Assembly (NCBI RefSeq): GCF_024400535.1
Contig: NZ_CP038800.1
Span: forward strand, 1,054,001-1,118,000
Origin: Treponema denticola
GTDB taxonomy: Bacteria; Spirochaetota; Spirochaetia; Treponematales; Treponemataceae
Reading direction: 5' to 3'
Length of the DNA stretch: 64,000 nt
Position numbers and translations under genes: made by a program. Positions 10,183 through 18,486 of this stretch are shown here, one piece after another. Positions within the stretch are counted from its first letter, which is position 1. Each line of letters starts with the position of its first letter. The notes beneath the pieces were generated by a model. The model ran no database searches. It had not been told where the DNA came from and was given only the letters and a program-made list of their open reading frames with translations.

Positions 10183-10219
10183 CCCCCCCCTTGTCTTTCT
10201 CCTCTAAAAGTGCTATAAA
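10183..10219 (+). promoter_or_regulatory. Promoter of the ECF metal importer, preceded by a C8 tract
   Basis: TTGTCT (10191-10196), a 17-bp spacer and TATAAA (10214-10219) lie upstream of the ATG at 10248. Eight consecutive C residues (10183-10190) abut the -35 element. The leader would be ~22 nt with no strong ribosome site. Confidence 0.55.
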
Positions 10220-10247
10220 ATAAGGACTCAAGTCAGGTTATACGATT

Positions 10248-10961
10248 ATGGAAAGCTTAAAAAAAGCACCTCACATAACTTTATATATTCTTTTCTTTTT
10301 TTTGTTCTATCTTTCGAGCGTTAAGCACATAGAAATTTTGATAGTCTGGGTTTTTATAGTTATTTCCGTGATTTTGATTTTTTCGCCTGAAAGGATTAAA
10401 AACCTCAAATCGGTTCTGGGCGTTTTGCCCTTTGTGATAATGATTTTGCTTCCCTTCGTAATAAGGGGCCTTTACAATGTTCCGATAGAACAAAGATATT
10501 TTTCTGCAAAGCTCATCCTGCGGCTAATGTGTGCGATGATGACGATTTCCTTTATTTCTTCAAAATATTCTTACCTTTACTTGGTCGAAGGCGTTATGAA
10601 GCTCGGCCTTCCCAATTTTTTAAATCAAATTATTTCTCTTACCTTTAGATACTTTTTTATGGTAAGAACGGATCTGGACAAGACTGCAAAGGCTATGAGT
10701 GCCCGCTGTTTTGACAATGCCCGCACCTTTTCAAAGGTTTCAACCTACGGCGAAATGATAGGCGGCTTTTTTTTGAAGGCGGCGGATCACGGCGACAAGG
10801 TTTATAATGCGATGAGAGCACGGGGTTTTACCTCCGAAACCAAATTTAAACCCGAAAAAATTGCCTCGCCCTTTTACATAGGCCTTCTTGTCTTCTTTGC
10901 TTTGCTTTTTATAGGCCTCACAATAATAGAAAGATTTATGGAGATTCCATGGCTGTTTTAA
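10248..10961 (+). CDS. cbiQ: ECF transporter transmembrane protein (CbiQ/EcfT family)
   Basis: 237 residues with about five membrane helices: clusters at ~8-45, 60-80, 90-112 and a final one at ~208-228. Between them is the long cytoplasmic coupling region, with the two Ala-Arg motifs typical of EcfT (MSARCF and MRARGF), which dock on the ATPase. It is the energy-coupling membrane scaffold of the importer. The next gene, the ATPase, starts 13 bp before this gene ends. Metal specificity cannot be read from this subunit; the neighbouring M component points to cobalt or nickel. Confidence 0.85.
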
Positions 10962-11734
10962 TAGAAAATTTATCCTACACTTATCCCGATGGAAGGAATG
11001 CAATCAAGAATATAAATGCTCATTTTGAAAAAGGAAAGAAGACGGCCGTAGTCGGTCTAAACGGTTCCGGAAAGTCGACCCTCCTTTATCATCTTAACGG
11101 AACAATTTTGCCTCAAACGGGAAGGGTGAATATTTTGGGTGAAGAGGTTTCTAAAAAGACCTTAAATTCCGTAAGAAAAAAATCGGGCTTCCTCTTCGAT
11201 TATCCCGACCATCAGCTTTTTTTGACAAGCGTTTACGAGGACATCGGCTTCGGGCTAAAGAATTTGGGTATGGGCAGGGGAGAAATAGAAGCTGCCGTTG
11301 ACCGTATCTTAAAAAAACTGAATATCGAGCACCTAAAGGATTATTCGCCCTATCAGCTTAGTTTGGGGCAAAAGAAGATTTGTGCCATAGCCGGTGTCCT
11401 TGTTATGGAGCCTGAAATCATCGTATGCGATGAGCCTTTTTCGGGCCTTGATAGCAAGGTAAAGGCTGCCTTTAAAGCTATCTTGGACGATTTTTCCAAA
11501 GAAGGAAAGACGATTATTTTTTCGACCCATGATCAGGATTTTTGTTATGAGTGGGCCGATAATGTTTATGTGATGAACGAGGGAGAGTTGATTGCAGGAG
11601 GAGATGCCGTAAGCATTTTTAATAATGCGGAAGTGCTGCAAAGGGCAGGTATAGTTATGCCTAAACTTGCAAGGCTTTTCGGTCATAAAAATCCCGCACC
11701 TCGTTCTGTTGAAGATGCCCTAAATTTATTATAA
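10949..11734 (+). CDS. cbiO: ECF transporter ATP-binding protein (CbiO type)
   Basis: 261 residues. Walker [10 protein letters not shown] (~36-44), Q-loop region DYPDHQLF, signature LSLGQKK (in place of the more usual LSGGQ), Walker [13 protein letters not shown] and the switch His in FSTHDQDF are all present. It powers the importer with the overlapping CbiQ protein. The start follows GGAG at ~10940. One ATPase gene is present, so the motor is probably a homodimer as in CbiO/NikO systems. Confidence 0.9.
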
Positions 11735-11748
11735 ATAAAAGAAGTCTT

Positions 11749-11787
11749 GATAAACAGTTCGGCAGAAATTCCGCCTCACTGTTTATC
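11749..11787 (+). promoter_or_regulatory. Intercistronic hairpin before cbiM
   Basis: Perfect 10-bp arms (11749-11758 and 11778-11787) with a 19-nt loop that can itself pair in part. It is followed by TAGGAGGAA and the cbiM ATG. There is no U-run, so it is more likely an RNA-processing or stability element than a terminator. Confidence 0.5.
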
Positions 11788-11806
11788 TTTGATTTAGGAG
11801 GAATTT

Positions 11807-12400
11807 ATGCATATATCCGATGGAGGATTATCGACGGCGGTTTGTGCCGTAGGTTATGCGGCAAGCGCTGTAGGAATTGCCTTTGCCGTCAAAGGAACAA
11901 AAGAAGAGGATATCCCGAAAATAAGTCTTATGGCGGGAACTTTTTTTGCTATTTCGTTGATTATGATTCCGATACCGCCGAGCTCGGTTCATCCGCTCAT
12001 GTGCGGACTGATAGGAATTATTGTCGGGCGTAAGGCGCCCCTTGCATTTTTTCCCGCCCTGCTGCTGCAAGCTCTTTTATTTCAGCACGGCGGGATTACA
12101 ACCCTCGGAGCTAACACCCTGATGCTTTCTATTTCTTCAATATTATCGGCAATTATTTTTTATAATTGGAAAAGCGATAATGTGCTTTTAAAGGGAATGG
12201 TTGTCGGAGCCTTGTCTGTTATCTTTGTAGTTTTGGTTTTATCGGTTCTTCTTATGACGGGTGGAAGTTTTGCAAAAGAAACATTTATAGCTATCTTTGT
12301 TTCTCACTCCGTAGTTATGGCGGTCGAGGCTGTAATTACCGGCTTTGCTGTCAAGCTTATGATGAAGGCGAGACCCGATTGGTTTAAACGGAATTTATAG
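11807..12400 (+). CDS. cbiM: ECF cobalt/nickel substrate-binding membrane component (CbiM/NikM)
   Basis: 197 residues and about six membrane helices. The protein starts MHISDGGLS; in CbiM/NikM the free N-terminal Met-His pair inserts into the core and, with a second conserved His, binds the metal. The second site is visible in SSVHPLMCG (~65). The family pattern QALLFQHGGITTLGAN (~85-100) is also present. A strong TAGGAGGAA site precedes the ATG. It is the S component that works with CbiQ and CbiO. I cannot decide between Co2+ and Ni2+. Confidence 0.88.
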   Translation: MHISDGGLSTAVCAVGYAASAVGIAFAVKGTKEEDIPKISLMAGTFFAISLIMIPIPPSSVHPLMCGLIGIIVGRKAPLAFFPALLLQALLFQHGGITTLGANTLMLSISSILSAIIFYNWKSDNVLLKGMVVGALSVIFVVLVLSVLLMTGGSFAKETFIAIFVSHSVVMAVEAVITGFAVKLMMKARPDWFKRNL

Positions 12401-12431
12401 GAAAATCAATTATTTTTTAGAAGGTAAAATT

Positions 12432-12917
12432 ATGAAAAAATATGCTTTAACATTATTGTTTTTATTTGTTGTAAGCTTTGCAGCTTTTTCTCATGCAATG
12501 TTTTTGGACCTCGTAGAACCGGGAGTTTTTCAGGTTGAGTACGATGGCGGAGGCTTTACCCCCGGAACAAAGGTAATTCTTTATTCCGATGGAGGCTTTG
12601 ATGTAATTCAAGAAGGTGTTGTAGACGATAAGGGCTTTTACCGCTTTGATCCTTCTCTTAAAGTAATGTCGGCCGAAGCTTCGGATGGGGCAGGCCATGT
12701 CGCCTATTGGGAAGCAAGCGAAGAAGAAAGCTCAAATGAAGGCGGCTCTACCGAATCCGCTTCCGGCGATTCTTCCGCAAAATCTAAAAAAATCGGAAAA
12801 ACAAAGAGGCCCAGTAAGCTCCCCGCAATTTTAACCGTTTTAAATACCTGTGCCATTATTTTTCTCTTTTTTGAATTTAGAACATTTAAAAAAAAGGTCT
12901 TAGATAAAAAAGCTTAA
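12432..12917 (+). CDS. Accessory component of the metal ECF importer (NikL-like)
   Basis: 161 residues. A signal segment (1-20) ends at AAFSHAMFLDL, leaving a His near the mature N-terminus. A small beta domain follows (EYDGGGFTPGTKV, DDKGFYRFDP, DGAGHVAYW), then an acidic/Ser/Gly linker (~97-120) and one C-terminal membrane helix (~133-150). This matches the NikL type of auxiliary protein, which presents metal through His residues to the M component. It lies 31 bp after cbiM, so it is the last gene of the operon. The sequence is loosely conserved in this family, so the name is tentative. Confidence 0.6.
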   Translation: MKKYALTLLFLFVVSFAAFSHAMFLDLVEPGVFQVEYDGGGFTPGTKVILYSDGGFDVIQEGVVDDKGFYRFDPSLKVMSAEASDGAGHVAYWEASEEESSNEGGSTESASGDSSAKSKKIGKTKRPSKLPAILTVLNTCAIIFLFFEFRTFKKKVLDKKA

Positions 12918-12951
12918 AACAAGTGTCTAAAATATTGCTGCTCAATATTTA

Positions 12952-13030
12952 CTGCCGTTTCTGATTTTATTCGTGCGGAGGATTTAATACCCCGACGCTC
13001 GCGTCGGGGGTGTTGATTACGAAACGGCAG
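12952..13030. repeat. Nested inverted-repeat element between the ECF operon and thrC
   Basis: Outer perfect 10-bp arms CTGCCGTTTC (12952-12961) and GAAACGGCAG (13021-13030) enclose an inner GC-rich hairpin with 8-bp arms CCCCGACG (12990-12997) and CGTCGGGG (13002-13009) and a 4-nt loop. There is no T-run after it. It could be a REP/MITE-like element or a structured 3' end for the ECF operon. Confidence 0.6.
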
Positions 13031-13066
13031 AATTTATAATGTATATTGATAAATTTATATTGATAA

Positions 13067-13095
13067 TTGACAACCGATGATTTATATTGTAGAAT
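13067..13095 (+). promoter_or_regulatory. Promoter of thrC
   Basis: Consensus TTGACA (13067-13072), 17-bp spacer, TAGAAT (13090-13095). It predicts a ~45-50 nt leader before the ATG at 13149. Confidence 0.75.
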
Positions 13096-13148
13096 GAGCC
13101 ATGTGCAAAATCTATGTAAAACTTGTGGATAAATGCGGATAACTAAAA

Positions 13149-14567
13149 ATGAAATTTTACGATATAACAGATAAAAATATTCAGATATCCTTTAAGGAGG
13201 CTGTATTAAGGGGTTTTAATTCAGAGACGGGGGGCGTCTTCATGCCTGCGGAATTAGGAAAGATAAGTTCTGCTATGATTTACAAAAACCCGCCTTCTTC
13301 TTTTAGGGATATCAGCTTTGAAATTATCAAAAATTTTTGTGCAGATGAAATTCCTGATGCCGACTTAATGTCTATAATTGCTCAATTTTATCCGCATAGA
13401 CTTCCTATAAACCCAATTTCGCCTACAACCTATGTGTTAGAGCTCTTTCACGGGCCTACTTATAATTATAAAGATATAGGTTCCGGTTTTTTGGCCTATC
13501 TTTTAGAGTATTTTAATCGGGATCAAGATGAAGCTCTTAATCTTATTGTCGCTGCTTCAGGTGAACGGGCCTGTTCGATTGGGGCTGCGGTTTCCAGAGT
13601 AAGCGGTGTTAATGCAATCATTTTGTATCCTAAAGACTCCTTAACGGAAATACAGGAAAATCTTCTTTCTTCAATGCCGAAAAATATTTTCACGCTTTCT
13701 GTGGACGGCTCGTTTGAAGATTGTGAAAATCTTGTGGATAAAGCTATCAGAGATGAGGATTTACTCAAAAAGTTAAAACTCGTTTCAGGCGGAGCCTTAA
13801 ACATAGCCCCTATTTTACCTCAGATTGCCTTTTTTGTGTATGCAGCGCTTACGGTTTTATACCGCAGCGGTTATGATAATAAAATTGACGATCCCGCAAT
13901 TATAGCCTCAGTTCCTTCAGGAAGCTTTTCAGGCCTAACTGCGGGGCTCATAGCTAAGAAGATGGGTACCCCTATAAGCGGTTTTATTTCTGCCGAAAAT
14001 GAAAACCATGCTATTTCAGATTGGCTCACTCTCGGCAATTTTCAAATAAGAGAAGCTGTAAAAACAAGTACTCCGGCCTTGGACATTCCAAGTATGATCA
14101 ACTTTAAGAGGATGCTCCAGATATATAGTTTTGAAGATCTTAAAAAATACATAATCCCTTATTGGCTTGATAGTACGGGTACTATATCATCTGTTCGGGC
14201 CTGTAATGATAGGACCGGTTATATAATAGATCCTTATGGAGGGATGGCATGGACTGCTTGGCAGGATATTTATCAGGGCGCTTTAAATGCTTTAAAGAGG
14301 AAAGGACTGCAGGTTGATGAATATCCCGGCATTCCCTTAAAATATGCTGATATCGATACTTGGGCATCTTCAATTCATAGAAGCAAGATGGTAGGCATTA
14401 TTCTTCAGACATCTCATCCTGCAAAATTTCCTGAAATTATGAAACCTGCAATAGGAAGACTGCCTTCTTTGCCGGATAAACTTGAAAGTTTACAATACCG
14501 CTCAGGAAAAACCGTAAATATTTCTGCTTCCTATTCCGAGTTCAAAGACTGGGCCTTATCACATTAA
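13149..14567 (+). CDS. thrC: Threonine synthase
   Basis: 472 residues, the usual length for the long (type I) threonine synthases. This PLP enzyme converts O-phosphohomoserine to threonine in the cytoplasm. The cofactor Lys is at ~108 in ELFHGPTYNYKDIG. The later family blocks PSGSFSGLTAGLIAKKMG, a variant of the usual SGNFGN block, and SAENENHAISDWL are recognisable, as is the substrate region PALDIPSMINFKRML. It is divergent from well-studied members: the usual GDTG phosphate-binding block is replaced by AASGERACSIGAAV. No other threonine gene is adjacent. It ends at a terminator shared with the convergent tpl gene. The family call is firm; activity with the altered loop is less certain. 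Confidence 0.82.
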   Translation: MKFYDITDKNIQISFKEAVLRGFNSETGGVFMPAELGKISSAMIYKNPPSSFRDISFEIIKNFCADEIPDADLMSIIAQFYPHRLPINPISPTTYVLELFHGPTYNYKDIGSGFLAYLLEYFNRDQDEALNLIVAASGERACSIGAAVSRVSGVNAIILYPKDSLTEIQENLLSSMPKNIFTLSVDGSFEDCENLVDKAIRDEDLLKKLKLVSGGALNIAPILPQIAFFVYAALTVLYRSGYDNKIDDPAIIASVPSGSFSGLTAGLIAKKMGTPISGFISAENENHAISDWLTLGNFQIREAVKTSTPALDIPSMINFKRMLQIYSFEDLKKYIIPYWLDSTGTISSVRACNDRTGYIIDPYGGMAWTAWQDIYQGALNALKRKGLQVDEYPGIPLKYADIDTWASSIHRSKMVGIILQTSHPAKFPEIMKPAIGRLPSLPDKLESLQYRSGKTVNISASYSEFKDWALSH

Positions 14568-14570
14568 AAA

Positions 14571-14600
14571 AGCAGATTAAACATAAAAGTTTAATCTGCT
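14571..14600. terminator. Bidirectional terminator between thrC and tpl
   Basis: Perfect 12-bp arms (14571-14582 and 14589-14600) with a 6-nt loop. A T-rich tract follows on the plus side and an A-rich tract precedes it, so it can serve both convergent genes. Confidence 0.85.
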
Positions 14601-14617
14601 CTTTATTTTATCTTATC

Positions 14618-16051
<1,434 letters not shown>

Positions 16052-16057
16052 TCAGCC

Positions 16058-16086
16058 AATATAACACAAAGACTGGGTATTGTCTA
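16058..16086 (-). promoter_or_regulatory. Promoter of tpl
   Basis: Minus strand TAGACA (16086-16081), 17-bp spacer, TATATT (16063-16058). Its -35 occupies the same base pairs as the -35 of the divergent plus-strand promoter. Just downstream, a short hairpin (AGGGAA arms, 16037-16052) would sit at the 5' end of the tpl mRNA. Confidence 0.65.
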
Positions 16087-16108
16087 GTTATCATAGATAT
16101 GATATAAA
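16080..16108 (+). promoter_or_regulatory. Promoter placing the start of transcription at the ATG at 16115
   Basis: TTGTCT (16080-16085), 17-bp spacer, TATAAA (16103-16108), then six bases and ATG. With normal spacing the first transcribed base is at or next to the A of the ATG. No ribosome-binding sequence is present, so a leaderless mRNA is predicted. Confidence 0.6.
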
Positions 16109-16114
16109 GATTGT

Positions 16115-16735
16115 ATGAGGTTAAAAAAATACCGGATCCTTCTATTTTTTTTATTTTCTCTTGAACTTTTTTCTGATGATGATGGGGAAAAAGAAAGGAT
16201 AAATTCCGAACCTCAAACGATATTGGAAGAAGCAAATAATTATTTTTCCGATATTGTTTGGACTGAGTCTGAAAGTATTTTTGTCCCGTCGATGGCTGAA
16301 CCTTTTATGATCGATGAAATTATTCCCGATAATTTGACTTCATATTCCGATACGGATTTGCATGATAGTTTATATCCTTATTTGGAAGGTCTTGGAATTT
16401 TGGACTATACCGGTATTGAAAGATCCGTTTTAACATTTTTAAATACTTTATCTTCACAATTAAAAGAAAGCAAGCTTGACCCTCTTCTATGTTCAAAAGA
16501 AAAACCTTTTTTACCCTATCTTATCAACTACAGGCTGGACTCCCTTAAACCTGTAATTTCCGTTTTTTTTTCCCGTCCCGAAAATCAAGGCGATCAAAAA
16601 CCAAAAGCCTTGTTTAGGTGCAATATTAAAGGTGAAGAAAAAGTCTTTTACCGCATTATCGAAATAGTTTTAATCTATATGGATGAAAAGTGGTATGTCG
16701 ATTCCTTTGATATTATTGGAGACGAATATGAATAA
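16115..16735 (+). CDS. Exported protein of unknown function
   Basis: 206 residues. The N-terminus (MRLKKYRI, then LLFFLFSLELFS) looks like a signal peptide cleaved before an acidic stretch. The mature part has no repeats or further membrane helices and no motif I recognise; the C-terminus is beta-rich (KVFYRIIEIVLIYMDEKWYVDSFDII). The gene has the leaderless-type promoter at 16080-16108 and shares eight bases with the next gene, so the two probably act together. I do not recognise the family. Confidence 0.7.
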   Translation: MRLKKYRILLFFLFSLELFSDDDGEKERINSEPQTILEEANNYFSDIVWTESESIFVPSMAEPFMIDEIIPDNLTSYSDTDLHDSLYPYLEGLGILDYTGIERSVLTFLNTLSSQLKESKLDPLLCSKEKPFLPYLINYRLDSLKPVISVFFSRPENQGDQKPKALFRCNIKGEEKVFYRIIEIVLIYMDEKWYVDSFDIIGDEYE

Positions 16736-17552
16736 AGCTCTCAATAGAATCGAATATGAATATATTTTTGACACTTTTTTAAGAGAAAAACCGCCTTTAA
16801 CTTTATTATGCAATAATAAGTTTATAGAAGTGGATTCTTTTTTCTATAAAGTCATAGGCGAATTCGTTTTTTTTAAAGCCGATGGGGTAAAAACTAAGGA
16901 TGAGTTAAAGGTCTTTTTTAATCATAGAAATAGGCCATTGTATTTTTTTAGCCGAGCCGAAAAAAAAGAAGGGGCTTTAGCCTTTAAAATTTCCGATAAG
17001 TTTTATAAATATGATGATAATTTTGCAAGGAATAAACCTCATATTCTTTTATGGAATTCCAAAGGTTTTAAACTATCGGCTGATATTTCAGAAAATTTTC
17101 CGCTTAGTTTTCCATTTCCTCCTATTGTAGAGGATGAGGAGGCCGAAAGTTTTTTTCTATTCCGCTCAAAAATTTCGTCCTCAATGAAGCTCAATCCTGA
17201 TAAAATCCCCACGGCCTTTTTTTATCGGCTTTATATTTCTGCCTGTAAAAGCGGTATACCGGAGCTTGAGCCTTGTCTTCTATATATAGATTCCGAGTTT
17301 ATTCTTATTTTTTGCTCTGAAAAAAAAATAGAACCCATTTCCGTCCAAGTATCGGCTCAAACCGAAATCAATTTCGGGCACAGAAGAATAAATCTTTTGT
17401 CCGTATATTCTTTCTTTTTGCCTATATCCAGTCCTAAGTCAACAGACGAAAGGCAGGGGCTCTTATGCCTTTTGATTAAAAATATTCAAGAAGAAGATAA
17501 GCGCTTTTTACATGAAAAAGCGCATTCAAGCCGATACGGATATCCCGAATAA
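16728..17552 (+). CDS. Cytoplasmic protein of unknown function
   Basis: About 274 residues from the ATG at 16728, chosen because GGAG lies six bases upstream and the ATG overlaps the previous stop (ATGAATAA). No signal peptide or membrane helix. The protein is rich in Phe, Lys and Ser with no motif I recognise. It is translationally coupled to the exported protein before it and ends 8 bp from the convergent RsbW-like gene. A 7-bp inverted repeat (17549-17564) covers both stop codons. Confidence 0.65.
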   Translation: MNKALNRIEYEYIFDTFLREKPPLTLLCNNKFIEVDSFFYKVIGEFVFFKADGVKTKDELKVFFNHRNRPLYFFSRAEKKEGALAFKISDKFYKYDDNFARNKPHILLWNSKGFKLSADISENFPLSFPFPPIVEDEEAESFFLFRSKISSSMKLNPDKIPTAFFYRLYISACKSGIPELEPCLLYIDSEFILIFCSEKKIEPISVQVSAQTEINFGHRRINLLSVYSFFLPISSPKSTDERQGLLCLLIKNIQEEDKRFLHEKAHSSRYGYPE

Positions 17553-17560
17553 ACTTGAGT

Positions 17561-18103
17561 TTATATCGAAATGCCGTGCTTTTTTTGAGGGTATTTTTTT
17601 AACATTGCAACGCCGTTTTTCTTCTTGTTAAAAATAAAGCCTCCGTCCCAATATTCGAGGGCTGCAAAGAGGGCGTTTCCTCCATCATATTCATCGCTTT
17701 TGTCCGTTCTAAAAGAAACATAGGCTCCAAGGTTTGCAAAGTCCTGATTATGCAGACACTCTAAGCGTTTTCTATTGAATTCATTCCATTTATCTATTTC
17801 TTTAAATCCTTCTCCCTCATCCTCAACTATTAGGTGGGCATGGGTAGAGCTGAAGTCATACCAAACTTTTACCTTTTTTGAGGGGTTACATCTGTTTCCG
17901 TGTTTTACGGCATTTTTAATAATTTCACTTATTTGCTGTTCTAAGAGGTTTATTCCTTTTATTTCTAAGGGAGCTGATTGTACGATTAAAAGTGTAAAAT
18001 ATCTTATTTGCCTAAAATCTGACGGAAATTCTTTGTATAACATTCCGGTTTTATCAAATAATGGACTCTTTTCGTCAACTTTAAGTTCTTTTATAATATT
18101 CAT
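17561..18103 (-). CDS. RsbW/SpoIIAB-like anti-sigma serine kinase (HATPase fold)
   Basis: 180 residues. GHKL-type ATPase elements are visible: an N-box in EIIKNAVKHGN (~62-72), a G1 box in VEDEGEGF (~93-100) and a later Gly-rich loop (YDGGNALFAA). In the partner-switch system such a protein holds a sigma factor and phosphorylates a STAS partner. It is the third gene after the RsbU-like phosphatase and the STAS protein, all on the minus strand, with GGAGGA before the ATG. It is longer than typical RsbW (about 140-160), with an N-terminal extension. The target is not encoded nearby. Confidence 0.82.
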   Translation of the reverse strand: MNIIKELKVDEKSPLFDKTGMLYKEFPSDFRQIRYFTLLIVQSAPLEIKGINLLEQQISEIIKNAVKHGNRCNPSKKVKVWYDFSSTHAHLIVEDEGEGFKEIDKWNEFNRKRLECLHNQDFANLGAYVSFRTDKSDEYDGGNALFAALEYWDGGFIFNKKKNGVAMLKKYPQKKHGISI

Positions 18104-18119
18104 ATTTTAATCCTCCGTT

Positions 18120-18458
18120 TTAGTTTTCCATTTTTTGTAAAGCTTCTTCTAAACTATTGGTTATGGGAAAATAGCCCATCAGTTTAGTCAGCTCTATAAC
18201 TTTTTTCACGGATCCGTGAATGTTGGTTATAAAGAGCCTTAAATTCATCTTTTTTACGGTAGAGCATATATAAATCAAAGCGCCTATTCCTGAAGAGTCT
18301 ATATAGTCGACATCTTCGAGATTAATTATCATACATTTTATTTGGCGCTCTATCATTTTCATGACAAGCTCCTTTAATCTGTATGAATTGTATAAATCCA
18401 TTTCACCGCTCACATCAATAATGTAAACTTCTTTGTTTTTTCGGATTTTCAGTTCCAT
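18120..18458 (-). CDS. STAS-domain anti-anti-sigma factor
   Basis: 112 residues, one STAS domain. The phosphorylated Ser lies in the conserved block VDYIDSSGIGAL (~54-65). When dephosphorylated by the RsbU-like protein, such factors bind the RsbW-like kinase and free its target. GGAG precedes the start. It lies between the phosphatase and kinase genes, 16 bp before the kinase. Confidence 0.9.
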   Translation of the reverse strand: MELKIRKNKEVYIIDVSGEMDLYNSYRLKELVMKMIERQIKCMIINLEDVDYIDSSGIGALIYICSTVKKMNLRLFITNIHGSVKKVIELTKLMGYFPITNSLEEALQKMEN

Positions 18459-18486
18459 AACAATCTCCTTAACAACCTCTTTATTA

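Noticed and set aside
10079-10247. Cobalamin or NiCo riboswitch before the ECF metal operon
   Set aside because: The predicted leader is only ~22 nt, too short, and no B12-box or conserved folding pattern is seen.
17549-17564. Inverted repeat at the convergent stops as a terminator
   Set aside because: Only 7-bp AT-rich arms with a 2-nt centre and no T-run; too weak to call.
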